Source of the DNA: Bacteroidales bacterium UBA1181
GTDB taxonomy: Bacteria; Bacteroidota; Bacteroidia; Bacteroidales; Paludibacteraceae
Length of the DNA: 64,000 bases
Assembly (NCBI GenBank): GCA_002310215.1
Contig: DBYR01000013.1
Location: 231,140-295,139, forward strand
Reading direction: 5' to 3'
Made by a program: the position numbers and the translations under genes. Each line of letters begins with the position of its first letter. Positions within the stretch are counted from its first letter, which is position 1. The notes beneath the pieces are model-generated. The model worked only from the letters and a program-made list of their open reading frames with translations, made no database searches and had not been told where the DNA came from. Positions 53,115-62,210 of this stretch are shown here, one piece after another.

Positions 53115-54605
53115 TTAATTATCACTCACTTTCTCATGGTATTCCTGCTCCGTATTCACTGACCAGACGTTATCCTTGCTTATGACATGGCGCTCGATAT
53201 TGGAGACAGCCTCCATTGCGGTCAGCATGGAGTGGTCCATGTTATTGTACCTATGTTGACCGTTTCTGCCGATGCAGTACAAGTTTTCTATGGTATCCAA
53301 GAATTTCCTAACCTCCTCGAATTCAGTATAGGAACCGAAATAGGCGGGATAAGCCTTCTTCACCTTCACCTGGTGGGCATCCATCACCGACTCCCTCTTA
53401 ATCACATCGATCTTCACCATCTCATCAATCGCCATCTGGATGAAATCCTCCTCGCTCATATTCCAAAGATCATCGTTCTCATCGCAGAAATACTCCAGCC
53501 CAATCCACACCGTATGCTCCGGGTCCTTCACTAGGAAAGGCGACCAGTTGTTGAAGATCTGAAGTCTTCCCACCTTGACATCCCTTTCTTGGATATAGAT
53601 CCACGTGTCTGGCACCAAGTCGGCACCCTTCTCCTTGGAGAACTCCAAATTCTTCACTAAGAGACCCACCGTGATGAAGTCCCTGTAAGGCAACTCCGAG
53701 GCGATCCGTCTGACGTCGGCCGGAACCTCGATACCATCCAGCGAGGCGATCAGGTCTTTGATAGGCATGGAGGAAAACAGATAATCGCATGACTCGTTCG
53801 TTTTCTCACCGTTCGCATCGACGATATCCACGCTACACACCCGATTCCCCTCCACATGAATCGTACGGACGGAATGGTTCTTCCGCAACTCCGCACCCTT
53901 CCGAACAACATCGTCCGCAACACATTCCCAAAGCTGACCTGGGCCAAATTTAGGATATTGGAAACTCTCAATCAGGGAGGTCTCCACCTCCTTCGGCTGT
54001 TTCCCCCCCCGGAATTTCTTCTGGAAGTAATCCTTCAGCACCACGGAAAGGGAGACACCCTTGACACGCTGCCTTCCCCAATCCGCACATAGTTCGGAAG
54101 GATGTTTACCCCACACCTTCGTGGTATAGTCTTCGAAAAATAATTCATATAAAGGCCGTCCGAAACGGTTGATGTAGAAGTCCTCCAAAGTCTCCTCCTT
54201 CAAAGGGAACAGCCTAGCCTTCACATAGCCGAGACCGGACCTCAACGTGTTCTTGAGTCCTAAATTCAGGAAGGTTTCCTTCGACACGGAGATGGGATAG
54301 GAGAAGAACTTCCTCAAGAAATAGATGCGGGAAACCCTCTTGCGAGTCAATAATTCCCTGTCCGCATCGTCTTCCCTCTTCGTCATGATGGTCTCCCACC
54401 ACTGCAGGATGCGCTTGTCCTTGGAAAAGAAACGATGTCCACCGATGTCCATACGGTTACCCTTGTAGTTGACCGTACGCGAAATGCCTCCTATTTCGTC
54501 AGACTCTTCCAATACAACAGGATGAATATTGGTTCTTTCCAATAATTCGTAAGATGCGGTGAGACCCGCAGGACCCGCACCAACAATAACAGCCTTCCCT
54601 TCCAT
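53115..54605 (-). CDS. FAD-dependent oxidoreductase related to UDP-galactopyranose mutase
   Basis: The 496-residue flavoprotein has an N-terminal FAD-binding fold, VIVGAGPAGLTASYELLER, followed by EIGGISRTV and DIGGHRFFSKD, typical of the UGM/amine-oxidase superfamily. FFEDYTTKVWGKHPSELCADWGRQR and the C-terminal NLYCIGRNGQHRYNNMDHSMLTAMEAV fit the same family. Such proteins often act in surface-polysaccharide loci on nucleotide- or lipid-linked sugars; the exact reaction is not known. I use ATG 54605, one codon inside a TTG-started frame. A run of eight C (54004-54011, G on the coding strand) lies mid-gene and could slip. It is probably co-transcribed with the MORN membrane protein. Confidence 0.85.
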   Translation of the reverse strand: MEGKAVIVGAGPAGLTASYELLERTNIHPVVLEESDEIGGISRTVNYKGNRMDIGGHRFFSKDKRILQWWETIMTKREDDADRELLTRKRVSRIYFLRKFFSYPISVSKETFLNLGLKNTLRSGLGYVKARLFPLKEETLEDFYINRFGRPLYELFFEDYTTKVWGKHPSELCADWGRQRVKGVSLSVVLKDYFQKKFRGGKQPKEVETSLIESFQYPKFGPGQLWECVADDVVRKGAELRKNHSVRTIHVEGNRVCSVDIVDANGEKTNESCDYLFSSMPIKDLIASLDGIEVPADVRRIASELPYRDFITVGLLVKNLEFSKEKGADLVPDTWIYIQERDVKVGRLQIFNNWSPFLVKDPEHTVWIGLEYFCDENDDLWNMSEEDFIQMAIDEMVKIDVIKRESVMDAHQVKVKKAYPAYFGSYTEFEEVRKFLDTIENLYCIGRNGQHRYNNMDHSMLTAMEAVSNIERHVISKDNVWSVNTEQEYHEKVSDN

Positions 54606-54793
54606 CAAAAATGGTCTATCAGTTTAAATTATAATAAGTTAAGTGTGGAACAGCCAAGGAATCATACCCGGGACACAATACTGAAATCATATTGGCTCCT
54701 ATTCTCAAGCCTCCACTTCCATAACACATAACACAATCTGCGAAATTATGAAAAAAAAACAACATTCAAAAAACCTTTATCGCAGGCTATCTC

Positions 54794-55726
54794 TTACTTC
54801 TCCAACACCGACCTCACCTGCCCAATCACTATCGGCGTATAGACGGCTGTACCCTCCTTGTTGATGTGCGTCGGATCGAAGAAATATTCCGGCGAGTTTC
54901 GGAACTCATCCAAATAGCGGTTGTCGAAAACTGGCACACCATATTGCGCACAGACATCCTTAATCGCCTGCTCGGAAGCCATATTCCGATGGGGATTCTC
55001 CAACTCATAGACCGGCGAATCAAACAATATGACCGTTACGCCCTGGTCACGCATTCGCTTAATCGTATTCTTAAAGATATCTAACCTAACTGCGTCGACC
55101 GTATCCGCGACCACCTCAGGCATCTTCAGAATCGTATCGTTTCCTTTCAGATTTCCCTTGATAGGGAGAAAGCCCTGCATCGTGTCCGGACGAGCGCCAG
55201 AACGACCCAGCATAAGGATATTCGAGGCAACCCCATTGTAACGGTACATGTTCAGCCGCATCTTCACCGCCATCGAAGCACCCTCCTTCTTGTCGATGAT
55301 GCTACGCAGAGAATCACAATCGTAGTAGTAAGGATGGAGGCAATGGACAGCATCCCGTTCCTTGGAGAACAAATTGTTCAACCCGCACTCCCACAAGACC
55401 ACCTTCGGCGTATATCTATCCAGGACCGCATTCAGCACCGCGCTCTGGTAGGATACGAAGTGGGCGTCCCTCGCAATCGTATAGGCATGCATGCCTAAGG
55501 AGTCCTCGATCTGCCTCGTGTTATAATGGTGCCTTGCCCTCGAGGAACCGATGATCAAGACCGGCGCATCCACCTTCTTCACGGATAGGTGCGTCAACCC
55601 CACCTCGCTCTGGTCTGGCATTTTATCCGCCATCTTGTCTAAGGCATGCCCTACAAGGAAGTCCACACCCAATAGCGCCACAAAAAGAAGCAAAAGAACT
55701 AACAGTAATTTATATAAAGGCTTCAT
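54794..55726 (-). CDS. SGNH-hydrolase-like partner of an MBOAT acyltransferase (DltD/AlgJ-like)
   Basis: The 310-residue protein has one N-terminal membrane anchor (about 7-27) and a periplasmic SGNH-like domain. The first block is LIIGSSRARHHYN, with the likely active Ser in GSS, and the last is DPTHINKEG, giving the Asp-x-x-His pair. The asparagine block may be ECGLNN. Proteins of this layout work with MBOAT acyltransferases to pass acetyl groups to polysaccharides at the cell surface. The gene starts 6 bases after the MBOAT gene stops, so the two form a clear pair. The polysaccharide acceptor is unknown. Confidence 0.78.
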   Translation of the reverse strand: MKPLYKLLLVLLLLFVALLGVDFLVGHALDKMADKMPDQSEVGLTHLSVKKVDAPVLIIGSSRARHHYNTRQIEDSLGMHAYTIARDAHFVSYQSAVLNAVLDRYTPKVVLWECGLNNLFSKERDAVHCLHPYYYDCDSLRSIIDKKEGASMAVKMRLNMYRYNGVASNILMLGRSGARPDTMQGFLPIKGNLKGNDTILKMPEVVADTVDAVRLDIFKNTIKRMRDQGVTVILFDSPVYELENPHRNMASEQAIKDVCAQYGVPVFDNRYLDEFRNSPEYFFDPTHINKEGTAVYTPIVIGQVRSVLEK

Positions 55727-55732
55727 AACACG

Positions 55733-57154
55733 TTAGAATTGAAAATAAATAAACAAGTTGCCATCCAACTCACCACACAAGAGTATATAACAGATCAGGA
55801 GGAGGGCCGTCACAAAACGAACGGCCATGCGGTCATTGTTCAGAAGCTTGAGCCGCCAACCGTACTCGTCCGCCAAATCCTTCAGCCACATGATGGCCAA
55901 CGCGATGAACGCTGGCGCGAACATCTGCATGTTGATATATGGCTTCCCGAAGTCAGTGAACATGGATTTGATAACATGCACCGCATCCGCCACGGAGTTC
56001 TGACGGAAGAAGATCCATGCGATGGAGACCAGATTGAACGTGATGAACATCCGCACAAGGTTAGGGAGCGTGAACTTCGAGGTGAGGTTCTTGATCTTAT
56101 CGCCATAGAGCTGGCGCTCGATCACCATCACGATGCCGTGCAGGGCTCCCCATATCAGGAATGTGTAGGCCGCCCCGTGCCATAGACCACTGATGACGAA
56201 GACCACCACTGTGTTGAACATCCAACGGAGCTTGCTGACCCGATTACCTCCCATAGGGAAATAGATATAATCACGGAACCATGTGGTCAGGGAGATGTGC
56301 CACCTGCGCCAAAACTCAGTGACCGTCTTGGCGAAATAAGGACGGTTGAAGTTGTCCAACAAGTTGATGCCTAACAACTTGCCCGATCCGATCGCCATAA
56401 AGGAATAACCCGCGAAGTCCGCATAGATCTGCACCGTGTAAAGCAACTGCGCAAGGAATAACGTGGTACCGTTGTGCTTGTCCATGTTGGCATAGATGGT
56501 GTCGATGTAGACCCCCAAGGTATCCGCCACACACAACTTGATGAAGGCGCCCCAGAGAATCATCCTGCACGCCGCGATACTTATGTCATACGAGAACTCC
56601 CGCTTCTGGAAATACTGCGGCAACTGCTTCGTCGCTCGACTGATCGGTCCGCTCAACAAAGAGGGGAAGAAGGTCACGAAGGCAAAATAGGCAAGCCAGT
56701 CCTTGGTCGGTTCCACCTTCCGCTGGTAGATATCGATGTCGTAACTCAACGCCGCGAAGGTGTAGAAACTAATGCCCACCGGTAAGACGATCTTCAAGGT
56801 CGAGACACTCAGCTCGATGCCCGCCAGCGAGAACATGTCGACGAAAGACTGGATAAAGAAACCCAGGTACTTGTAATAGACAAGGATACCCAAATTCAGG
56901 AGAAGCACCGTCACCAACAATCCCTTCCGCCGCTTTTCGCTGTCACTCTCCGCAATCAGCTTGCCGAAAAAGAAGGAGGTTCCCGCCGTGAAAAGAAGCA
57001 ACGCCATGAACCGCCAATCCCACCATGCGTAGAAAACTAAACTCGAAAGAAGAAGAAAGGCGTTCTGCCAATTTTTATCCCTCTTGAAGATGAGCCAGTA
57101 CAGCACAAAAATGACTGGCATGAAAAAGAGGTATGCAAAAGACGTTAGTGTCAT
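55733..57154 (-). CDS. MBOAT-family O-acyltransferase (AlgI/DltB-like)
   Basis: The 473-residue membrane protein has the AlgI signature run: FAGYSFMAIGSGKLLGINLLDNFNRPYF, then TEFWRRWHISLTTWFRDYIYFPMGGNR. The conserved active His is in GALHGIVMVIE. These enzymes take an acyl group, usually acetyl, from the cytoplasm and hand it across the inner membrane for O-acetylation of a polysaccharide. The start at 57154 begins the first helix. A CAAAGTTA (minus TAACTTTG) at 57220-57227 could be its -7 box, but the nearest TTTG is only 15 bases away. With the SGNH gene after it, it forms an acetylation unit. Confidence 0.92.
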   Translation of the reverse strand: MTLTSFAYLFFMPVIFVLYWLIFKRDKNWQNAFLLLSSLVFYAWWDWRFMALLLFTAGTSFFFGKLIAESDSEKRRKGLLVTVLLLNLGILVYYKYLGFFIQSFVDMFSLAGIELSVSTLKIVLPVGISFYTFAALSYDIDIYQRKVEPTKDWLAYFAFVTFFPSLLSGPISRATKQLPQYFQKREFSYDISIAACRMILWGAFIKLCVADTLGVYIDTIYANMDKHNGTTLFLAQLLYTVQIYADFAGYSFMAIGSGKLLGINLLDNFNRPYFAKTVTEFWRRWHISLTTWFRDYIYFPMGGNRVSKLRWMFNTVVVFVISGLWHGAAYTFLIWGALHGIVMVIERQLYGDKIKNLTSKFTLPNLVRMFITFNLVSIAWIFFRQNSVADAVHVIKSMFTDFGKPYINMQMFAPAFIALAIMWLKDLADEYGWRLKLLNNDRMAVRFVTALLLICYILLCGELDGNLFIYFQF

Positions 57155-57529
57155 ATTACCTTGTAGTCGATTAAAAAGTACAAAACGATGCTACACATAC
57201 ACCGATCAAAAATCATGCGCAAAGTTAAATAAAATAACTTTTCAAAATATATTCCTTAACTCTTAATTTTAAAACATATACACATATGCGCAATGATAAA
57301 TATCATGCGAATAATTATTTTATATATGCAGATTTATTTGTTCGCAAATAAGGGATTCACTCCGATGACCGCATACTCCCACATAGTCCGTAGTCTCAAC
57401 AATGCCTCCTTCTCTTCCAACCCGAGGGTAATACGACATTAGACACCCATATCTTATGAACTTATATTTTATTAGTATAACATGCTGTAATATAGTTTAA
57501 TACAAATACGAATAAATATCAAATAAAAA
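57155..57529. other. AT-rich intergenic stretch
   Basis: These 375 bases hold a possible -7 element (57220-57227) for the MBOAT gene. An interrupted palindrome lies near 57291-57312 (ATGATA/TATCAT with outer CGC/GCG). I see no coding sequence or RNA gene. Confidence 0.4.
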
Positions 57530-58504
57530 TCATTTACCCCTATTCGTACCCTTTTCCTTCTTCTCACGGAGTGGATCATACATGTTCACCTTAGGCAAGA
57601 CGCAGACCAGACGCCTTATCGAATAACCTTTACCATCAACATAACCCGAATCGTCTTCAATGAAAAGCTCAATTCCCAAACCTTTCACCACCTTGCTTTT
57701 ATTCAAGAACCGTAGTTTAGGGATATCCGTCGTTTGTTGCAACACAGCGCCCTCAATCCTTTTTTCCAAGGATGTCTTAAAAGTATCCACCCCATAATAA
57801 GAAATCGTATGGGATCTCACCTTAAACGAACCCTTATAAGGTTCCGCATTGATCGCCCGAATCTTTTCCCATGACTTCCGCGGAACACCCACATCAAAAT
57901 AAATAGGCTGGGATAGATCCATCGGGACAGTATCCAACTCAGCAGGCGAAGATAACTGATGGGAATGTCGCTGACCATCCGTGCCAGTATACACAAGCAT
58001 TATCTTCCTCTTTAAAGGGAATATCCCTTTTTTCGAAAACCTCACAGTATCATTATACACATACTTGAAACTATATTGGGAAAATTGGGTAGGCTTAATC
58101 CTGCACCCCCTCAGCGTAGGGGCGCATATCGCATCATCCAAATTTTCCGGACCAAAGGTGATTATGCCTCCTTTGACGATTAAATAACGTTTCGTGGAAG
58201 GACTATCACGCAACAAAATGACCTGGATGGTATCGTCCGAAATGCGCTTATACCTCACGAAATATGAAAGTGAATGACGCTCCAACCTAATAACCTTCTC
58301 CTCGAACAAGGAGGCCGCATCCGCACAGAAGGATTGGGAAACACCATCCCCGCCCGCTCCGTCATCCATCGTCAGTCCACTTCTCTTTTTAAGCGTAAAT
58401 GTGGTTTTTATCTTCTGATAATTAATCGCTTGCGAATAGACATCCCAACTCATCGAGAAAAAGACGGCCAATATGCAAATCACTTTAGCCAAGTTCCTCA
58501 TCAC
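57530..58504 (-). CDS. Exported protein of unknown function
   Basis: The 324-residue protein has a signal peptide (about residues 1-25, ending VYSQA) and a mature part of mixed strands and basic segments. I recognise no domain or motif. It begins 12 bases after the 877-residue lipoprotein gene stops, with the same direction, so the two are almost certainly co-expressed. The product is likely periplasmic or secreted, since it lacks a lipobox and a T9SS-like tail. Any functional link to the lipoprotein is inferred from position alone. Confidence 0.6.
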   Translation of the reverse strand: MMRNLAKVICILAVFFSMSWDVYSQAINYQKIKTTFTLKKRSGLTMDDGAGGDGVSQSFCADAASLFEEKVIRLERHSLSYFVRYKRISDDTIQVILLRDSPSTKRYLIVKGGIITFGPENLDDAICAPTLRGCRIKPTQFSQYSFKYVYNDTVRFSKKGIFPLKRKIMLVYTGTDGQRHSHQLSSPAELDTVPMDLSQPIYFDVGVPRKSWEKIRAINAEPYKGSFKVRSHTISYYGVDTFKTSLEKRIEGAVLQQTTDIPKLRFLNKSKVVKGLGIELFIEDDSGYVDGKGYSIRRLVCVLPKVNMYDPLREKKEKGTNRGK

Positions 58505-58516
58505 ACGCTCCTCCCA

Positions 58517-61150
58517 TTAGTTTTTCCGCAGCATTTTCCAAGCCAAACGTTGCCGGTTTTCCTTGCTCAGGTATGAGATGGCGACCAACATATTGCACTT
58601 GCACGATTCGTCAGGCACGATGCCGGCATCCGCATCCACATAACCGTCCCCAAAAAGATACGTGAACTGCGAGGACATCTCCTTTTGCGGTATCGCCCCA
58701 TCCGCGCGGTATTTCACCTTCACCTGTATCTCCACACCATCACTCTCCTTGACGAAACTATATTCAGTGACACCTTCCGCCTTCTGATTGGTCACGCAAT
58801 TGGTGTAACCTTCCGCCTTGAAAGCCTCAACAAGCTGCTCGACAGTCGCCTTCCCCGCCTTGCGGTAACACAACTGCGTGTAGCTGATGCCACTCTTACA
58901 GAACTGATAAGCCACGTCAATAGGGGTGGACAACTCCGGGATGGACTTCGACAAGCAAAGGTCACTCCATTTCTGGCATGGACCCATGTACAACGCAGGC
59001 ACCTTGAACTTCCCCTCTACTCTCGCCTTCTTCGCTCCGTCCTTGGAAAGTCCCTTGCCTCTCACCACCATATCGACAGCATTCTCACCCCTCGATTTTA
59101 TCCGTAGCTTGCAATCGTCGAAGCCATAATCCCTCACCTTGACAGAGGCCTGATGTCTCTTATCCTGCTGGGAATAATGCGGAATCTCCATACTCACATT
59201 ACGGAAAAGGATCTTCGCCAAACCCATCGAAACGGAGGCGTCGTCACACAGATCCATATATACCGATTCGGGAGCTCCATCCTCCGGATAAAGCGTCAAC
59301 GTTCCCACAGTAGGGATATCCTTGGCGATATCCACCGTGAGCGGCATGAAATAATCACCTTTCTTCTCAAACGCTTTCACCACCTGCCCATCCATATATT
59401 CGACCACAGCTTCCTGCGGCTTACCGCTCATGCGGTACGATTTTGAAAATCTTTCCGGAGAATACGTAACGTACTGATATCCATTGTGTTGACCTATGAA
59501 TAAATCATATTCAGGAACGATGCCCTGTGAGTTGATCACCTTAACTAATGAAAAGTCGAAATCCTTCCTCACGACCGAATCACCATTCTCCTTGGTGAGA
59601 TCGACCTCACCCACCAATACGTTACAGCATGTTACCACATACTTCCGGTCCGGTACAAGCCATATATTGTAGGACCCGTCTTCCCGAACATCGAATGTAC
59701 AGGGTTCCATCTGTATATTATCATTGTTATCATCACGCACTATAAATTGGCTGGAATAACTGTCTCCCTTCATGGTACCCGTGAGATGGACAAACTTGGT
59801 TGGAACCACCACCTTGATATAACCCTTTTCGTCAAAATCATCATACGTGAACAAATAGCTGAAATACGTATATGACAAACGGCTAATCTCTAACTGGTAC
59901 AGCAACTCTTTCATGATACATACGGATATCACGCCATTATCGTCTGTTTCCCATTGACCTTCGGCACGACTCCACAAGAGCCACCTTCCGTTAGCAGATG
60001 TATCCCGACCCAACACACATAGCTTAAATCGAGGCATAGGCTTCCCATCCGAATCGACGACAAGAATATGTTTCGCACCCACCTCATAACTCAACTTACA
60101 GACATACGTGACTTCCTCCCCTCCCGGCATAGGAGGCAGATTCCCCACAACTTCTTCCCCCACAGTGAACGTGACTGGCTGATCCATAGGAACATAACCG
60201 AAAGCTCTCCCATTCCCATCTAACCGAAAGCGCTCCACACACAGATGTTGAACATTCACCACCGCATACGGCACCGGCATGCCCTTCGCATCCACCAGAC
60301 TCAGATGAACCCTTGCGGAGACGGTCGGCTGATCGCCATTCCACCACGAGAAGTGTTTGACAACTCCCTCATATCTGCCACCTTTCTTCAACGCATAGCC
60401 TTCCTCAACCCACATGCCTTTCGCCTCGTCAAAGAACCACAATGGCAACGTGTCTTTCGCTATCGATAGCAGGCTCGGCGGAATCGGATAGCTGAGCTCG
60501 GCTGGAGCTCCTTCCCGCAACTGCAGTTTACCGCCCTTGTCGTCCTTCATGATCACATTCACCATACCATAGGAGATGAGGGACGTCGTGTCCTGATTGC
60601 TCCTGATCGCCAGCAAATCACCTCCCGGCATCATCTGCCTAAAATTCTTCTCCTCCGGATTCAGGTAGAGGACGTTCATGAGCACCTCTCCCTCATACAG
60701 GCTACCGTCCTCACGCACCAAACCCTCTCCAGGGATGTCCACGATCATCCCCCTGACATTCACCGTCACACCGTCCATAGCCGAGAAACGCACCTGCCGG
60801 GTATAGTCCGAATTGCCATAACGAGACATGACGATGAGGACGCCCGTCGTGTCGTCCACCTCCTTGGAGTAGAGGAAATCGAAATAATCTTCCTTCTCGA
60901 ACTTAATAACGTAACGGTTGCCCGACACGACAGGATTCGACAACGAGAAGTGTCCCTCCTCATCGGTATAAATCACCTTGTCCGCCAAATTCACCGAAAC
61001 ACCCGGAAGAGGCGTTCCATACTCGTCCTGCACATAACCAGACAGCCTGATATCCTTACCATCCTGATTGCCCGCCTTCTTGTCATCGCATGACAAGAAC
61101 AGAGCCAGTGCGCAAATCATCACGCCTAAAAATCGCACATATTTTACCAT
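58517..61150 (-). CDS. Large lipoprotein with carboxypeptidase-regulatory-like (CarboxypepD_reg) domain
   Basis: The 877-residue protein has a signal peptide ending LFLSC (Cys21), so it is lipidated. Residues about 33-110 form a CarboxypepD_reg-like beta-sandwich (RLSGYVQDEYGTPLPGVSVNLADK...TDEEGHFSL), the plug-like fold that often starts Bacteroidota surface proteins. The following beta-rich part, with GGDLLAIRSNQDTTSLISYGMVNVIM and VKHFSWWNGDQP, has the look of CILP/FAM171-type extracellular domains, and a second sandwich repeats near 280-340. The C-terminal 150 residues are different and carry several cysteines. No enzyme motif is seen. It lies 51 bases after yjjG and 12 bases before another exported-protein gene. 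Confidence 0.7.
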   Translation of the reverse strand: MVKYVRFLGVMICALALFLSCDDKKAGNQDGKDIRLSGYVQDEYGTPLPGVSVNLADKVIYTDEEGHFSLSNPVVSGNRYVIKFEKEDYFDFLYSKEVDDTTGVLIVMSRYGNSDYTRQVRFSAMDGVTVNVRGMIVDIPGEGLVREDGSLYEGEVLMNVLYLNPEEKNFRQMMPGGDLLAIRSNQDTTSLISYGMVNVIMKDDKGGKLQLREGAPAELSYPIPPSLLSIAKDTLPLWFFDEAKGMWVEEGYALKKGGRYEGVVKHFSWWNGDQPTVSARVHLSLVDAKGMPVPYAVVNVQHLCVERFRLDGNGRAFGYVPMDQPVTFTVGEEVVGNLPPMPGGEEVTYVCKLSYEVGAKHILVVDSDGKPMPRFKLCVLGRDTSANGRWLLWSRAEGQWETDDNGVISVCIMKELLYQLEISRLSYTYFSYLFTYDDFDEKGYIKVVVPTKFVHLTGTMKGDSYSSQFIVRDDNNDNIQMEPCTFDVREDGSYNIWLVPDRKYVVTCCNVLVGEVDLTKENGDSVVRKDFDFSLVKVINSQGIVPEYDLFIGQHNGYQYVTYSPERFSKSYRMSGKPQEAVVEYMDGQVVKAFEKKGDYFMPLTVDIAKDIPTVGTLTLYPEDGAPESVYMDLCDDASVSMGLAKILFRNVSMEIPHYSQQDKRHQASVKVRDYGFDDCKLRIKSRGENAVDMVVRGKGLSKDGAKKARVEGKFKVPALYMGPCQKWSDLCLSKSIPELSTPIDVAYQFCKSGISYTQLCYRKAGKATVEQLVEAFKAEGYTNCVTNQKAEGVTEYSFVKESDGVEIQVKVKYRADGAIPQKEMSSQFTYLFGDGYVDADAGIVPDESCKCNMLVAISYLSKENRQRLAWKMLRKN

Positions 61151-61201
61151 ATTGTCACCATATTTTGTTGTTTATATTTCTAATTATCAGATAGCTATAT
61201 C

Positions 61202-61918
61202 CTAAAGCCACCGCATCGCCTCCCGAAGCGAATGGATCTCGTAATCCACCGGCTCCGTGGCTTGGAACGTATCCGGATGTCGGTTGAAGAACATGGTATG
61301 CAGACCCGCAGCCTTCGCCCCGAGGATATCCGTGGAGAAGTTGTCCCCGATCATCAGCGTCTCCGGTGCGGAGGCTCCCGACGTGCGGATGGCATAGTCG
61401 AAATAGGCCTGGCTCGGCTTGTTCGCCCCGGCATCCTCGGAGAGGATCACACCGTCGAAGGCGTCTATCAGCCCACACGCCCTCAGCTTGCGGTACTGCA
61501 CCTCGTGGAACCCGTTGCTACACATATAGAGGCCATAACCTTTCTCCCTCAGATAGGCCATCAGCTCGTGCGCCCCATCGACCACTCCGGGCTTGTCCGC
61601 ACACATGTCCAGGAAGACATCGCTGACCTCCAAGCAGTACTCCCTCGTCGGCTCGAACGGTCGCCCCTTCGCGTCGCGGCCCTCGGCTAACGGACGTCTG
61701 AAACGCTCCACGATCAAGTAATCACGGTCTATCTCGCCCTTCGCATAGGCATCCCACAACTTCACATTCGTATCCCAGTAGGAACGATAAAAATCATCGG
61801 GCTGAGGAAAATATTTGGATAACTGGAAATGAGCGAACATCTCCCGCAAGGATAACTCGGCATTCCCGCGCGTATCATATAACGTATCGTCAAAATCGAT
61901 GAATAAGGTCTTGTACAT
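61202..61918 (-). CDS. yjjG: YjjG-family HAD noncanonical pyrimidine nucleotidase
   Basis: The 238-residue HAD hydrolase has motif I DFDDTLYDT (nucleophile and acid Asp), motif II in CSNG, motif III Lys in ANKP and motif IV GDNFSTDI. The cap domain is inserted after motif I (about 15-95), giving the YjjG type. YjjG removes phosphate from damaged or noncanonical pyrimidine nucleotides and so protects DNA synthesis. A TATCTTTG at 61943-61950 (minus strand) could be its -7 box. The downstream lipoprotein gene has no obvious promoter of its own and may be read from here. Confidence 0.88.
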   Translation of the reverse strand: MYKTLFIDFDDTLYDTRGNAELSLREMFAHFQLSKYFPQPDDFYRSYWDTNVKLWDAYAKGEIDRDYLIVERFRRPLAEGRDAKGRPFEPTREYCLEVSDVFLDMCADKPGVVDGAHELMAYLREKGYGLYMCSNGFHEVQYRKLRACGLIDAFDGVILSEDAGANKPSQAYFDYAIRTSGASAPETLMIGDNFSTDILGAKAAGLHTMFFNRHPDTFQATEPVDYEIHSLREAMRWL

Positions 61919-62150
61919 TTCGTTTCATAAAGAATATCATCACAAAGATAGAAATTATATTGAATCTTGATGCCTTTTTAATCATTTCACCCTCTCTATA
62001 AACACTACATTCCATAACAATACCAAATGTATTATTAATTCATTCACATTCATTTTTACACCAAAAAAATGGTTTTTTTATACAGATTTTACATGGATAT
62101 ATAAGAAAATAACCTTCCCACCGAAAGAAATAGTATTTATACATAAAAAA

Positions 62151-62180
62151 TTTGGAAATTAAATTTTATTTGTATATTTG
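62151..62180 (+). promoter_or_regulatory. Promoter of the esterase-xylanase gene
   Basis: TTTG (62151-62154) is followed after 18 bases by TATATTTG (62173-62180), a full match in both boxes with slightly short spacing. The expected start is near 62187, about 25 bases before the ATG. Confidence 0.6.
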
Positions 62181-62210
62181 CAGCGGTTAAAAGTTGTCAA
62201 TATATAGTAT

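Noticed and set aside
57291..57312. Interrupted palindrome ATGATA/TATCAT
   Set aside because: Short, in very AT-rich DNA and without a second copy; chance is a good explanation.
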